A stretch of DNA of 64,000 bases from Streptomyces europaeiscabiei (GCF_001550375.1 NZ_LRTR01000605.1:1-64000); one strand, 5' to 3'; positions 34,716 through 43,894 are shown, numbered from the stretch's first letter. The notes: a model not told the origin generated them from the sequence alone. Numbers and translations are program-made.

Positions 34716-35004
34716 ATCCCGCCTCCTCGCCACCCGCGACGCCCTCATGGTCGATAACCTCCTCGACATCCGCGCCATCGAGGCAGGCCGCGGCCCGACC
34801 CTGGTCTTCGGCCACAACCTCCACCTGCGACGAGGCCTCAGCCACATGCGCATGCGTGACCTGGACCTCAACTGGTACGGCGCCGGCGCCATCCTGAGCC
34901 CGCTGATCGGCGAACGGTACGCCTTCTTCGCCGGCAGCCTGGACCCCGACGAGGCGACCCCCGAAGGAGCCGACGGGATCCTGCACATCGACGTTCCCGA
35001 CTAG
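34716..35004 (+). pseudogene. C-terminal remnant of an erythromycin-esterase family gene
   Basis: About 96 codons match the end of EreA-like esterases: RDALMVDNLLDIRAIEAGRGPTL, then VFGHNLHLRR with a family His, then LTWYxAGAI-like NWYGAGAILSPLIGERYAFFAGSL. The N-terminal half with the remaining catalytic residues is missing and no start codon with a ribosome site is present. The left edge abuts the truncated MerR gene head-on, so a deletion probably joined the two. The true enzyme would be a hydrolase of the erythromycin-esterase superfamily. Confidence 0.75.
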
Positions 35005-35291
35005 GGGCCGTCCTCGCCGATCCGGCGCCCCCTGCTGACCGCGATCCGCACCACGTCCTCCAACGACTCCGCCGCCCGCGTCAGCGCGAACCGCACCGCC
35101 CGCTCCCCGGCCGCCGCGTCCCCGAGTACGGCCCTGCTTCCGGCCAACACCTCCTCAGCCGAACCGAGTTGGGACACCTCCACATTGTCGGCGAGGAGGG
35201 AGAGGGCCCCGGGGTGCGCGGTGTCCGGGTCGAGATAGCAGGGCTTGCCGTCGGGGGTGGTCCACGGCAGCAGACGCAGTCCTTCCATCAT
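35001..35291 (-). CDS. Small protein of unknown function, operon partner
   Basis: A 96-residue protein with WTTPDGKPCYLDPDTAHPGALSLLADNVE and a helical C-terminus rich in Ala, Arg and Glu. It overlaps the preceding gene by four bases (ATGA) and its stop overlaps the end of the esterase remnant on the other strand. Proteins of this kind occur next to XRE/DUF397 modules in Streptomyces. No signal peptide or membrane segment. Function unknown. Confidence 0.72.
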   Translation of the reverse strand: MMEGLRLLPWTTPDGKPCYLDPDTAHPGALSLLADNVEVSQLGSAEEVLAGSRAVLGDAAAGERAVRFALTRAAESLEDVVRIAVSRGRRIGEDGP

Positions 35292-35524
35292 GCGGGGACC
35301 TCGATGCGGTGGAAGCCGAAGATGTCGTGGCTGTACAGCTCTTCCGCGCTGAGCACGTAGGGCCGTACGAGGTTGTCGTAGCGCTCGAAGGGCCAGATGT
35401 CGACGGGCTTGTGGGGTGGGCGAGGAGGGACGGGTTCCGACGGCTCCTCCGCCTCGGACGGCGGTGGACCGGGCGCGGCCCAGCGGAGCAGTGCCTCGCA
35501 GAGCCGGACGACGAGTGCGCGCAT
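35288..35524 (-). CDS. Small proline-rich protein, operon partner
   Basis: A 78-residue protein: a short amphipathic start (MRALVVRLCEALLRWAA), a Pro/Glu-rich middle and a conserved-looking end (VDIWPFERYDNLVRPYVLSAEELYSHDIFGFHRIEVPA). ATG at 35524 has AAGAAGGG seven bases upstream. It is the first of two overlapping minus-strand genes, divergent from the XRE gene at 35673 across a 148-base spacer that carries a palindrome. Function unknown. Confidence 0.72.
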   Translation of the reverse strand: MRALVVRLCEALLRWAAPGPPPSEAEEPSEPVPPRPPHKPVDIWPFERYDNLVRPYVLSAEELYSHDIFGFHRIEVPA

Positions 35525-35637
35525 GGCGGTGCCCTTCTTTCGTCTCAGGGTTATTTCAGGGTCGGGCTGACGAGCGGTGATTACCGTTCGTGTTCCGATC
35601 GTCACGGGTGAGACGTACGCTGCGGAAGGGGGTCGGT

Positions 35638-35659
35638 GTTGTCTGGCGCCCCAGACAAC
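35638..35659. promoter_or_regulatory. Palindrome in the promoter of the second XRE gene
   Basis: GTTGTCTGG and CCAGACAAC, nine-base arms with a 4-base spacer (CGCC), ending 13 bases before the ATG at 35673. The same arms recur inside the gene at 36038-36058. It is well placed to be the autoregulatory operator of the XRE protein. Confidence 0.82.
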
Positions 35660-35672
35660 GGCGAGGGGTGAC

Positions 35673-36512
35673 ATGGGCGAACTGGTTGACGCAAAGGGCG
35701 AGTCGGGGCGTGCTGTGCTTGGCCGGACACTTCGTTTTCTGCGTGAGAAGGCAGGCAAGTCGCTGGGGCAACTGGCCGACGAGACGGGGTACGACAAGAG
35801 CTACTTGAGCCGTCTGGAGTCGGGTGAGCGGCTGTCCAAGGTGACGCTCATGGAGGACTTGGATACGTACTACGAGGCCGGTGACCTGCTGGTAAGCCAC
35901 TGGAGGGCGGCACGCCTCGACGCCTTCAAGGATCAGTACAAGCGGTTCATGGAACTGGAAGCGACGGCCCGCATCATGCGGGTGTTCACGCCGGCGGTGC
36001 CAGGTCTTCTGCAAACGGAGAATTTCTGCCGCGAGGTGTTGTCTGGAGCCCAGACAACGGCCGACGGCGACGTCTGGGTCGAAGAGCAGGTCGCGGCTCG
36101 GCTGGGGCGCCAGTACCTGCTGGGGCGGAAGCCGGAGCCCAGCGTCCGCATCGTCATCGACGAGATCGCACTCCGCCGCACCGCCGCCAGTGCCGAGACG
36201 TGGCGCGAGCAACTGCGCCACCTGGAGGCCGCCGCCACGCGGCCCAACATCGTGCTTCAGGTGCTGCCGATTTCCGCAGGCGTTCACCACCACATGACCG
36301 GGTCGCTGACGCTGCTCTGGCAGGAAGATGGAAGCGCCGTCGCCTACAAAGAAGGCAACGGCTGCAGCCAGTTGGACGAGGATCCGAACGAGGTCACGCG
36401 GCGCCGCCTGTCCTACGATCGGCTCCGCGACCTGGCACTGTCACCGTCCGACTCGCTCGCGTTCATCAGGGCCGTTTTGAAGGAGCAGACACACCATGAC
36501 GCACACCCCTGA
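35673..36512 (+). CDS. XRE-family regulator with DUF5753 domain (second module)
   Basis: A 279-residue regulator. A helix-turn-helix (residues about 18-70, with LADETGYDKSYLSRLESGER) is followed by a DUF5753 domain (FTPAVPGLLQTENF, then LQVLPISAGVHHHMTGSLTLL). ATG at 35673 has GAGGGG just upstream. The 3' end overlaps the DUF397 gene by 17 bases. One palindrome covers its promoter and a second, with identical arms, sits within codons 122-129, which suggests autoregulation with two sites 400 bases apart. Its DUF397 partner and divergent small genes complete the module. Confidence 0.92.
   Translation: MGELVDAKGESGRAVLGRTLRFLREKAGKSLGQLADETGYDKSYLSRLESGERLSKVTLMEDLDTYYEAGDLLVSHWRAARLDAFKDQYKRFMELEATARIMRVFTPAVPGLLQTENFCREVLSGAQTTADGDVWVEEQVAARLGRQYLLGRKPEPSVRIVIDEIALRRTAASAETWREQLRHLEAAATRPNIVLQVLPISAGVHHHMTGSLTLLWQEDGSAVAYKEGNGCSQLDEDPNEVTRRRLSYDRLRDLALSPSDSLAFIRAVLKEQTHHDAHP
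36038..36058. promoter_or_regulatory. Intragenic copy of the XRE palindrome
   Basis: GTTGTCTGG and CCAGACAAC with a 3-base spacer (AGC), inside the XRE coding sequence 400 bases after the promoter copy. Both nine-base arms are identical to those at 35638-35659. It codes for VLSGAQTT in the regulator, a position not strongly constrained in the family. Confidence 0.8.
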
Positions 36513-36696
36513 CCTCGGCACCGTTGCCTGGCGCAAGTCGAGCTACAGCGAAGGGGGCGCCAACGACTGCCTCGAAGTCACCGACGAAGTCCCCGGCATA
36601 GTCCCCGTCCGGGACAGCAAGGCCCCGGACCGCTGTCCGCTCCTGTTCTCCCCCCATGCCTGGTCCGCGTTCGTCAAGGTCGTCGCGGCCGGCTGA
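36496..36696 (+). CDS. DUF397 domain protein (second module)
   Basis: A 66-residue canonical DUF397 unit: VAWRKSSYSEGGANDCLEV, then VPVRDSKAPDRCPLLFSPHAWSAFVKVV. ATG at 36496 lies within the end of the XRE gene, so the pair is translationally coupled. DUF397 proteins work with the XRE/DUF5753 regulator encoded alongside; the mechanism is not settled. Nothing in the sequence is unusual for the family. Confidence 0.93.
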   Translation: MTHTPDLGTVAWRKSSYSEGGANDCLEVTDEVPGIVPVRDSKAPDRCPLLFSPHAWSAFVKVVAAG

Positions 36697-36762
36697 GCAC
36701 CTTCGGGTGAAGGGGATCTCGGAAGCGGGACACCTCCGCCGTGGTGTGGCTATGGTGCATCC

Positions 36763-37071
36763 ATGGCAGAGAGTACGACCATCCAGGTGTCCAAGCAGGC
36801 CCGCGATCATCTGGCCCAGGTCGCCAAGGAGCGAGGCATGACCCTCGGCCAGCTCATCGAGCGGCTGGCCGCGGAGCAGCCCACGGCGGAGCAGATCGCG
36901 GAGCGGGTCGCCGCCACGCGCAAGGTGCTGCGTGAGCGCATGGGGTGCACGCTCACCGACGAGGAGTTCGACGGCGGGCCGGACGTCCTGGCCAATATCT
37001 ACGCGATGGCTGCGGATAAAATGCACTCCGGCCGCGAGACGACGCGCCCTGACCAGGAGCGCGCCGCGTGA
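36763..37071 (+). CDS. Antitoxin, ribbon-helix-helix type
   Basis: A 102-residue protein whose start TTIQVSKQARDHLAQVAKERGMTLGQLIERL is a ribbon-helix-helix DNA-binding segment; the acidic and helical remainder would wrap the toxin. It overlaps the PIN gene by four bases (GTGA). Together they form a VapBC-like type II system, in which the antitoxin masks the toxin and represses the shared promoter. The promoter lies in the 66 bases after the DUF397 gene. Assigned from fold pattern and gene order. Confidence 0.82.
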   Translation: MAESTTIQVSKQARDHLAQVAKERGMTLGQLIERLAAEQPTAEQIAERVAATRKVLRERMGCTLTDEEFDGGPDVLANIYAMAADKMHSGRETTRPDQERAA

Positions 37072-37466
37072 TCGTCCTCGACACGGGCGCGGCCCTCGCG
37101 CTCGCGCGCGGCCACGAGGCCATGCACCGCCTCGCGGACAACGTCGCGCATACCCCCGGTGACTGGTTGCACATTCCCTCCCTGTGCCTCATGCGGGCGG
37201 AGGAGAAGGACGAGGGCATCGGACGGGCACTGCTCGCGCTGCCGGGCATCCACGTCGATCCACTCGGCCAGACGGCCGCTGTGACGGTGGGCGGGATGGT
37301 GCGTGACGGCTGGGGCGGAGCCGATACCTGTCACGCTCTCTACGTCGCCACGCCGCACCTGGAGACCGGCGGCATGTCCATCATCCTGACGGGACACGAG
37401 GACGACTACCCGCCGGGCGTACTCGCCATCGACATCGACTCCCCCGGAATGCTCGGCTTCCACTGA
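37068..37466 (+). CDS. PIN-domain toxin (VapC-like ribonuclease)
   Basis: A 132-residue protein with the acidic PIN residues in order: Asp5 (IVLDTGA), Glu45/46 (MRAEE) and Asp86 (GGADTCHA). These coordinate Mg2+ for RNA cleavage, often of tRNA. The fourth acidic residue could be within HEDDYP. The sequence is diverged from typical VapC but the triad spacing fits. It is translationally coupled to the upstream RHH antitoxin. As an accessory cassette it sits next to the XRE/DUF397 module and may be mobile. Confidence 0.8.
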   Translation: MIVLDTGAALALARGHEAMHRLADNVAHTPGDWLHIPSLCLMRAEEKDEGIGRALLALPGIHVDPLGQTAAVTVGGMVRDGWGGADTCHALYVATPHLETGGMSIILTGHEDDYPPGVLAIDIDSPGMLGFH

Positions 37467-37520
37467 GGCTCCCCAGAAGCGGCCACGGACCAATCCGTCC
37501 CGGTGCCGAATCTCCTACGG

Positions 37521-38984
37521 CTACTCCGGCGCCCCCGGCGGCGGAGTAGCCGCCCCCGGCAGCCGTACCGTCGCCAGCGTGCCGCTGCCCTCGGCTCGCG
37601 CCAGGGACACCTCGCCGCCCGCCTGCTCGACCGTGCGGGCCACGATGGACAGGCCCAGGCCCGAGCCCGGCAGGGCCCTCGCGCTGGGGGAGCGCCAGAA
37701 GCGGTCGAAGACGTGGGGGAGTTCGTCGACGGGGATGCCGGGGCCGTGGTCGCGGACCGTGAGGACACCCGCATCCAGCGAGACCTCGATCGTGCCGCCC
37801 TCGGGGCTGAACTTCACCGCGTTGTCGAGGATGTTGACGATCGCGCGCTCCAGGGCGGACGGCTCGGAGCGGACGTACCAGGGCTGCAGGTCCGCCGTGA
37901 TCGTCAGCTCGGGGCCGCGCAGACGGGCCCGGCGCAGGGCCGCCTCCACGGTCTCCTGGAAGTCGACCACCTGGAGGTGACGGCCTCCCTGCTGGCCCGA
38001 CTCCGAGCGCGACAGCTCCTGCAGGTCGCCTATCAGCGCGGCCAGTTCGGTCATCTGGGCCTTCACCGAGGCGAGCAGGGCCTTGCGGTCGTCCGCCGGG
38101 ATCGGGCGGCCCGTCTCCTCGCTGCGGGTGAGCAGCTCGATGTTCGTCCGCAGGGACGTGAGGGGCGTACGGAGTTCGTGGCCGGCGTCCGCGATCAGCT
38201 GTTGCTGCAGTTCGCGTGAGTTGGCGAGTGCGCTGGTCATCGAGTTGAAGGAGCGGGACAGGCGGGCGATCTCGTCCTCGCTCTCCTCCTCCACGGGGAT
38301 GCGGATGCTCAGGTCCTCGGTGCGCGCCACGTGCTCGACGGCTTCCGTGAGCTTGTCGACCGGACGGAGACCCGCGCGGGCCACGGCCAGACCGGCCGCA
38401 CCGGCGCCGACGACTCCGATGCCGGAGACGAGGAGGAGGATCAGGGCGAGGTCGTTGAGGGTGGACTGGGTGCCCTTGAGAGGTACCGCCACGACATAGG
38501 CGGCGTTCTCCATCACGTATTGCCTGCCGCCCTCCTCGACCACGAGTGCCGTGGCCAGTACTCGTACGGAATTGCCCTCGCTGTCAGTGCCGTTGCGGAT
38601 CTGCCCGGTCTTGATCTTGGGGTTCGCGGCCACGTCCTTGTCGCTTTCGGCGACGTTCACCACACCTGTGGAGTTGGGGAAGACACACTTCGTGCCGTCC
38701 GCCTTGACCACCTGGGAGTACCCCTTGTTCCGCGGCCCGAAGAATGACTGCGACGGAACCTCTGGGCAGGCGGTGAGGACGCTCTGCTCAACCATCTGCT
38801 TGGGCAGCGCACGGCTGACCATGGACTCCAGATCGTTGTTGATCTCGTCGTACAGCTTCCCCTGCACGATGAACCAACACGTCACCGACACCGCCGCCAC
38901 CGCGAACGCCACCGCCGCCGCGACCAGCATCGACAGCCGGGCCCGGATCGGCAGGGACCGGTAGCGGCTCAGGAGCTTCTTCAC
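37521..38984 (-). CDS. Sensor histidine kinase (MprB-like)
   Basis: A 487-residue membrane kinase. Membrane segments at about 17-38 and 180-205 enclose an extracytoplasmic sensor with Cys residues (ACPE, TKCVF). HAMP follows, then the dimerisation helix with [14 protein letters not shown] (phospho-His), and an ATPase domain with [21 protein letters not shown] and GSGLGLSIV. It shares a four-base overlap with the response regulator upstream. The trypsin-like protease gene nearby recalls the mycobacterial MprAB-PepD envelope-stress system. Signal unknown. Confidence 0.94.
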   Translation of the reverse strand: MKKLLSRYRSLPIRARLSMLVAAAVAFAVAAVSVTCWFIVQGKLYDEINNDLESMVSRALPKQMVEQSVLTACPEVPSQSFFGPRNKGYSQVVKADGTKCVFPNSTGVVNVAESDKDVAANPKIKTGQIRNGTDSEGNSVRVLATALVVEEGGRQYVMENAAYVVAVPLKGTQSTLNDLALILLLVSGIGVVGAGAAGLAVARAGLRPVDKLTEAVEHVARTEDLSIRIPVEEESEDEIARLSRSFNSMTSALANSRELQQQLIADAGHELRTPLTSLRTNIELLTRSEETGRPIPADDRKALLASVKAQMTELAALIGDLQELSRSESGQQGGRHLQVVDFQETVEAALRRARLRGPELTITADLQPWYVRSEPSALERAIVNILDNAVKFSPEGGTIEVSLDAGVLTVRDHGPGIPVDELPHVFDRFWRSPSARALPGSGLGLSIVARTVEQAGGEVSLARAEGSGTLATVRLPGAATPPPGAPE

Positions 38985-39715
38985 TCCGCGCCGCCTTGGC
39001 GCAGGACGTACCCGACACCCCGCACGGTGTGGACGAGCCTCGGCTCGCCGCCCGCCTCGGTCTTGCGGCGCAGATACATGACGTACACGTCCAGGGAGTT
39101 GGAGGACGGCTCGAAGTCGAAGCCCCAGACGGCCTTCAGGATCTGCTCGCGCGTGAGGACCTGGCGCGGGTGCGCCATGAACATCTCCAGGAGTGTGAAC
39201 TCCGTGCGGGTCAGCTCCACCGGGCGCCCGCCCCGCGTGACCTCCCGCGTGGCCAGGTCCATCCGCAGGTCCGCGAAGGTGAGCGCCTCGTCCACCTCGG
39301 CGGCGTCGGTCAGGGCGGACGCGTACGTGCTGCGGCGCAGCAACGCGCGGACGCGGGCGAAGAGTTCGTCCAGCTCGAACGGCTTGACCAGGTAGTCGTC
39401 CGCACCCGCGTCGAGGCCGGTGACGCGGTCGCCGACCGTGTCGCGGGCCGTGAGCATCAGGATCGGGGTCGTGTCGCCGGCGCCGCGGATCCGGCGGGCG
39501 GCGGTCAGCCCGTCCATCCGCGGCATCTGGACGTCGAGGATGACCAGGTCCGGCTTGTACGCGGTCGCCTTCTCCAGCGCGTCCGCGCCGTCGACGGCGA
39601 CCTCGGTGCCGTAGCCCTCGAAGGCGAGGCTGCGCTTGAGTGCGTCGCGCACCGCCGGCTCGTCGTCGACGATGAGGATGCGCTGGGGTTCGGGGGCGCC
39701 TTCGGCGGGGCTCAT
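38981..39715 (-). CDS. OmpR-family response regulator (MprA-like)
   Basis: A 244-residue regulator with receiver (DDE, phosphoacceptor Asp in [16 protein letters not shown]) and winged-helix domain ([23 protein letters not shown]). It is the first gene of a two-gene operon with the kinase. Its effector domain is closely similar to that of the orphan regulator at 32360 (shared [18 protein letters not shown]), so the two may have arisen by duplication and could bind related sites. Confidence 0.94.
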   Translation of the reverse strand: MSPAEGAPEPQRILIVDDEPAVRDALKRSLAFEGYGTEVAVDGADALEKATAYKPDLVILDVQMPRMDGLTAARRIRGAGDTTPILMLTARDTVGDRVTGLDAGADDYLVKPFELDELFARVRALLRRSTYASALTDAAEVDEALTFADLRMDLATREVTRGGRPVELTRTEFTLLEMFMAHPRQVLTREQILKAVWGFDFEPSSNSLDVYVMYLRRKTEAGGEPRLVHTVRGVGYVLRQGGAE

Positions 39716-39785
39716 GATGGTTTCGTTCCTCGGATGCGGTGGTTTCCAGGGCCGGGGGCGCCGTGGGGGTTCCTTGTGCGTTGCC

Positions 39786-39821
39786 GGGTGCGGGTGCGGG
39801 TGCGGGTGCGGGTGCGGGTGC
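39786..39821. repeat. Six-copy GGGTGC hexamer repeat
   Basis: Six perfect tandem GGGTGC units in the spacer upstream of the MprA-like regulator, followed directly by a copy of the dispersed element at 39825-39866. Probably a slippage-prone simple repeat. Confidence 0.9.
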
Positions 39822-39824
39822 GTT

Positions 39825-39866
39825 GTGGCTGGTCGCGCAGTTCCCCGCGCCCCTGGAGGGGCGCGC
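39825..39866. repeat. Hybrid of the two dispersed elements
   Basis: gtggctggtcgcgcagttcc continuing into ccgcgcccctggaggggcgcg, joining the beginning of the 17425-type element to the cgcgcagttcc core. Forms a short hairpin. Intergenic. Confidence 0.6.
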
Positions 39867-39930
39867 GCGGTACCGCCCTAGCCTTGCACGTCCCCTGGCC
39901 GCGCAGTAGCCCGTGAGAGTCCCGTGAGGA

Positions 39931-40143
39931 TCAGCCGCGAACCGTACGCCGGTGCGGGCGCGCCGCCGTGGTGCGGCGGGCCGTTCCTCGGGCGGCGGAC
40001 GCCACCTCGGGGGCCCGGGTCACCGGCGTGTGCAGTTCGGCGGCCACCGCGAGGGCGAGGCCCAGCCCGGCCGGGTCGCCGGCGGTTGCGACGTCGTGCG
40101 AGACCTGCGTGATCTGCGCGCCGTTCCTGATCTGCGTGATCAT
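39931..40143 (-). CDS. Small protein of unknown function
   Basis: A 70-residue product beginning MITQIRNGAQITQVSHDVATAGDPAGLGLALAVAAEL and ending in an Arg/Thr-rich tail. The first 45 residues look structured and codon usage is typical; the tail is low complexity and the true stop could differ in relatives. ATG at 40143 has a weak GGAG-like site. It lies between the regulator and the protease gene and reads with them. Not recognised. Confidence 0.5.
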   Translation of the reverse strand: MITQIRNGAQITQVSHDVATAGDPAGLGLALAVAAELHTPVTRAPEVASAARGTARRTTAARPHRRTVRG

Positions 40144-40159
40144 GTCGAACTCCTTGGAC

Positions 40160-40255
40160 TCAGCGGACGGGAAAGGGCTGGAAGGGACCGGGAGGCACCG
40201 GAAGGGACCGGGAGGGACCAGAAGGCACCGGGAGGCACCGGGAGGCACCGGCAGG
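40160..40255. repeat. Imperfect tandem repeat of gggaccgggaggcaccgga type
   Basis: Around ten degenerate units of about nine to ten bases built from gggaccggga and ggcaccggg, between the small gene and the HtrA-like protease stop. GC-rich simple sequence without a gene. Confidence 0.7.
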
Positions 40256-40287
40256 GATCTACCTGGTCGGATGCGATGCGGCGGACC

Positions 40288-41490
40288 TCAGTCCGAGCCG
40301 CCCGCCCGCAGCGTGCTCAGGTCGGCCTTGACGGTGTTGACCGGGATCGCGAAGCCGAGGCCGACGCTGCCGGCGCCGGCCGACGAGGCGTCCGCGGCGG
40401 AGTACATCGCCGAGTTGATGCCGATGATGTTGCCGTTCATGTCGATGAGGGCGCCGCCGGAGTTGCCCGGGTTGAGGGAGGCGTCGGTCTGGAGGGCCTT
40501 GTACGTGGTCGTGGAGGAGCCGGTGTCACCGTTGAACTGCCGGCCGCCGAACTCGAACGGCCACTGGCCGCTGCCGCCGTCCTGCTGTTGCTGCTGCTGG
40601 CCCTGGCTCTCGTCCGTCGAGACCGTCACGTCACGGTCGAGGGCGGAGACGATGCCGCTGGTGACCGTGCCGGTCAGGCCCTCGGGGGAGCCGATCGCCA
40701 CGACCTGGTCGCCGACCTTGACGCCGGCGGAGTCGCCGAGGGTGGCGGCCTTCAGCCCGGAGGCGTTCCGCAGCTTGATGAGGGCGAGGTCCTTCTTGCT
40801 GTCGGTGCCGACGACCTCGGCCGTGTAGGACTTGCCGTTGCTCGTCGTCACCTTGATCTGGGAGGCGCCGGAGATCACGTGGTTGTTGGTGATGATCTCG
40901 CCGTCGCTGGTGATGATCACACCGGAACCGGTGGACTCGCCCGCGTTCGAGGTGGCGCTGATCTCCACGATGCTGGGGCTGACCGCCGTGGCGACCCCGG
41001 AGACCGTGCCCTTCTGACTGGTCGGCACCACACTCGTGCTGGTGGAGCTGGAGGCCACGGTGTCCGTGCCGGTCAGCTCCTGGATGCCGTACGCCGTGCC
41101 ACCGCCGATCGCCGCCGCGACGAACGCCACGGCCGCCAGCAGCGCGATCGGACCCCGGGCACGCCTTCTCGTCGAGGGCGCCGACCCGGGGGCGGCGGCG
41201 GAGGAGACCGGCTCGGTGAGGAGCGCGGTGGGAGCCGAGGCCGCCGCGGCGGGCTGCTCGTACGTGGCGTACGCGTACTCAGCGGACGGTGCCGCCGGAG
41301 CGGGAGGCGCCGAGGCCGGGTCGTACGCCGGCGGGGGCGGCCACTCCGGGTTCACCGGGGCGGAGGCGGGCTGCTGCTGGAGGTACGCGGGCTGCTGCCG
41401 GGTCTCGCCCTCGGCGTACCCGGAGTGCTGCTGCTGGTCACCCTGATAGGGGTTCTCGTACTCGCCGCTGCGGCGGAAGCTCTCGGTCAT
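40288..41490 (-). CDS. Membrane-anchored trypsin-like serine protease (HtrA/PepD-like, no PDZ)
   Basis: A 400-residue protein. A Gln/Pro/Ala-rich cytoplasmic N-terminus of about 110 residues leads to one membrane helix (about 112-135). The extracytoplasmic protease domain has His in ITNNHVIS, Asp in KKDLALIKL and Ser in NPGNSGGALID. The protein ends soon after IPVNTVKADL and lacks the PDZ domain of most HtrA proteases. A Gln-rich insert (QGQQQQQQD) lies in a surface loop. Its place next to an MprAB-like two-component system suggests a role in envelope protein quality control. Confidence 0.92.
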   Translation of the reverse strand: MTESFRRSGEYENPYQGDQQQHSGYAEGETRQQPAYLQQQPASAPVNPEWPPPPAYDPASAPPAPAAPSAEYAYATYEQPAAAASAPTALLTEPVSSAAAPGSAPSTRRRARGPIALLAAVAFVAAAIGGGTAYGIQELTGTDTVASSSTSTSVVPTSQKGTVSGVATAVSPSIVEISATSNAGESTGSGVIITSDGEIITNNHVISGASQIKVTTSNGKSYTAEVVGTDSKKDLALIKLRNASGLKAATLGDSAGVKVGDQVVAIGSPEGLTGTVTSGIVSALDRDVTVSTDESQGQQQQQQDGGSGQWPFEFGGRQFNGDTGSSTTTYKALQTDASLNPGNSGGALIDMNGNIIGINSAMYSAADASSAGAGSVGLGFAIPVNTVKADLSTLRAGGSD

Positions 41491-41633
41491 GACCCAGAGC
41501 CTGCCGCCCGATCATGAGACCTTCCTGAGTGCTCCCTGAGAACCCCGCCAGAACCTCGTTCGCCCCATATAAAGGCGCCGAGGCCCCACAGGCATGGGAA
41601 ACAAGGGGGAGGCCGTGCGGGGAGGCCGGCTTC

Positions 41634-41664
41634 TGAGGGCGCGGGGAACCGCGTGATCAGCCAC
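41634..41664. repeat. Dispersed element, inverted copy
   Basis: gagggcgcggggaaccgcgt followed by gatcagccacg, the reverse orientation of the cgcgcagttcc / gtggctg pair, upstream of the protease gene. Confidence 0.55.
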
Positions 41665-41703
41665 GACGAACCCGCAGTCAGCAACGGCGGGCAGCCTCTG
41701 GGC

Positions 41704-41742
41704 GCTACCCGCTACCGCTACCCGCTACCGCTACCCGCTACC
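41704..41742. repeat. Three-copy 13-bp tandem repeat
   Basis: Three copies of gctacccgctacc, then a degraded fourth, just beyond the stop of the LacI gene at 41758. No gene covers it. Confidence 0.85.
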
Positions 41743-41757
41743 GCTACTCGCCCGCCG

Positions 41758-42780
41758 CTACTCGCAACCGCAGGACCGCCGGGCCACCAACCTCGACGGG
41801 AACAGCTTCACGCGCTCCCTCCGGGACCCGGGCACCCGAATCCCGTCATCGAGCACCAGATCCACCGCCGCCCGGGCCATCCCCGTACGATCCGTCCCGA
41901 TCGTCGTCAGCGGCGGATCCGTGAGCGCCGCCTCCTTGACGTCGTCGAACCCGACGACGGCCAACTCGCTCGGCACCTCGATCCGCAGCTCCCGCGCGGC
42001 CCGCAGCACACCGATCGCCTGGTCGTCGGTGGAACAGAAGATCGCCGGCGGCCGGCCCGGCTCCGCCAGCAGCTTCAGCGCCACCTGGTACGCGTCGTAC
42101 CGGTTGTAGGGCGCCTGGAAGAGCCGCCCCTCGGTCGGGATCCCGGCCTCGTCCATCGCGCGCCGCCAGCCCTCGACGTGGTCGGAGACGGGGTCACCGA
42201 CGAGCGGGGTCTCGGCGATACCGCCCATACAGGCGACGTACTCGTAGCCGTGCGAGAGGAGATGTTCCACGGCGAGCTGCGCGCCGCCGAGGTCGTCGGT
42301 CACCACGGCCACGTCGTCGATCGCCTCGGGCCGCTCGTGCAACAGCACGACCCGCGCGTCCCACGCCTCTATCTCGGCGGCGGCGTTGTCGTTGAGGGCG
42401 TGGCTGACGAGGATCAGCCCGGAGACACGCATGCCGAGGAACGCCCGCAGATAGTGGACCTCGCGCTCGGCGACGTAGTCGGAGTTCCCGACGAGGACCA
42501 TCTTGCCGCGCTCGGCGGCGGCCTGTTCGACCGCGTGCGCCATCTCGCCGAAGAACGGCTGGCGTGCGTCCGGGACGATCAGGCCTATCAGCTCGGTGCG
42601 GCGCGACGCCATCGCCTGGGCGACGCGGTCGGGCCGGTACGACAGTTCCTTGATGGCGGCGAGGACACGCTCGCGCGTGGCCGGGGCAACCGGCCGGGGT
42701 CCGTTGTTGATGACATAGCTGACGACGGCGGTCGACGTACCCGCCAGTCTTGCCACGTCATCCCGAGTCACCTTGGCCAC
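41758..42780 (-). CDS. LacI-family transcriptional regulator
   Basis: A 340-residue regulator with a LacI helix-turn-helix (residues 4-50, [35 protein letters not shown]) and a periplasmic-binding-type effector domain ending in RRSCGCE. No sugar transport or catabolic gene is adjacent, so the ligand and targets are unknown. It lies between the protease gene and glnR on the same strand but with gaps over 100 bases on both sides, so it is probably transcribed alone. Confidence 0.94.
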   Translation of the reverse strand: MAKVTRDDVARLAGTSTAVVSYVINNGPRPVAPATRERVLAAIKELSYRPDRVAQAMASRRTELIGLIVPDARQPFFGEMAHAVEQAAAERGKMVLVGNSDYVAEREVHYLRAFLGMRVSGLILVSHALNDNAAAEIEAWDARVVLLHERPEAIDDVAVVTDDLGGAQLAVEHLLSHGYEYVACMGGIAETPLVGDPVSDHVEGWRRAMDEAGIPTEGRLFQAPYNRYDAYQVALKLLAEPGRPPAIFCSTDDQAIGVLRAARELRIEVPSELAVVGFDDVKEAALTDPPLTTIGTDRTGMARAAVDLVLDDGIRVPGSRRERVKLFPSRLVARRSCGCE

Positions 42781-42886
42781 GCCCGGAGTCTACGCGGATA
42801 AATCGCCCCTGGGCAGGGCGTACGGGAGACCCCTTGGGCGGCGGTGGTGCGTATGCCGCCCTGCAGGGACCCGGAGGGGCGGGGCG

Positions 42887-43678
42887 CTACGCCTCGGCCG
42901 CGATCTCGACCGTGTCCAGGGACGCCGTCTCGTCCGCATCCGCCGCCTTTGAGGAGGAGTCCGAGGACGCCGCCTTGCCCTTCGCGTCGTCACCGGCGCG
43001 CTCCGCCTTCTCGGGCGTAACGAATCGATAACCGACGTTCCGGACGGTCCCGATCAGCGACTCGTGCTCGGGGCCGAGCTTGGCGCGCAGCCGCCGTACG
43101 TGGACGTCGACCGTGCGCGTACCGCCGAAGTAGTCGTAGCCCCAGACCTCCTGGAGCAGCTGGGCGCGGGTGAAGACGCGGCCCGGGTGCTGGGCGAGGT
43201 ATTTGAGGAGCTCGAACTCCTTGAAGGTGAGGTCGAGGACGCGGCCCTTGAGCTTGGCGCTGTAGGTCGCCTCGTCCACCGAGAGATCGCCGTTGCGGAT
43301 CTCCATGGGGGAGTCGTCGTTGACGATCTGCTGCCGGCCCATGGCGAGCCGCAGTCGGGCCTCGACCTCGGCGGGGCCGGCGGTGTCGAGGAGGACGTCG
43401 TCGATGCCCCAGTCCGCGGTGACGGCGGCGAGGCCGCCCTCGGTGACGACGAGGATGAGGGGGCAGCCGGGGCCGGTGGAGCGGAGCAGCTGACACAGGC
43501 TGCGGACCTGTGGAAGGTCACGGCGTCCGTCGATCAGGATGACGTCCGCACCTGGGGTGTCGACGAGAGCGGGGCCTTCCGCCGGGGCCACGCGCACGTT
43601 GTGCAGCAGCAGGCCGAGGGCCGGAAGCACCTCGGTGGAAGGCTGGAGGGCATTGGTCAGGAGCAGCAGAGAACTCAT
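42887..43678 (-). CDS. glnR: Global nitrogen regulator GlnR
   Basis: A 263-residue OmpR-like regulator. The receiver-like domain starts [24 protein letters not shown] and keeps the single Asp of [12 protein letters not shown] but lacks the full acidic pocket, as in GlnR orphans. The DNA-binding domain has [49 protein letters not shown]. In Streptomyces it controls glnA, amtB, nir and other nitrogen genes. ATG at 43678. The C-terminal 40 residues are Ala/Ser/Asp-rich. It is divergent from the hydrolase gene at 43895. Confidence 0.96.
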   Translation of the reverse strand: MSSLLLLTNALQPSTEVLPALGLLLHNVRVAPAEGPALVDTPGADVILIDGRRDLPQVRSLCQLLRSTGPGCPLILVVTEGGLAAVTADWGIDDVLLDTAGPAEVEARLRLAMGRQQIVNDDSPMEIRNGDLSVDEATYSAKLKGRVLDLTFKEFELLKYLAQHPGRVFTRAQLLQEVWGYDYFGGTRTVDVHVRRLRAKLGPEHESLIGTVRNVGYRFVTPEKAERAGDDAKGKAASSDSSSKAADADETASLDTVEIAAEA

Positions 43679-43894
43679 ACGTCTGGTTCCTCCTCGGTCC
43701 CTGCGAGGACGTGTGTGGCACTGAGCGGCACCGCGATTGTCGACTGCGGTGCTCCACAGTGTTCTGCTCTGCGATCCCGGGGCCCGTACATCTGCGGTCA
43801 CCTGGCGTTTCCCGCTCGTATACAACGCTTCCGAAAGCACAAAAGGACCCGGGGGCGACATTGCCCGAGTCCTCTGTCCAGCAGAATAGCCCAC

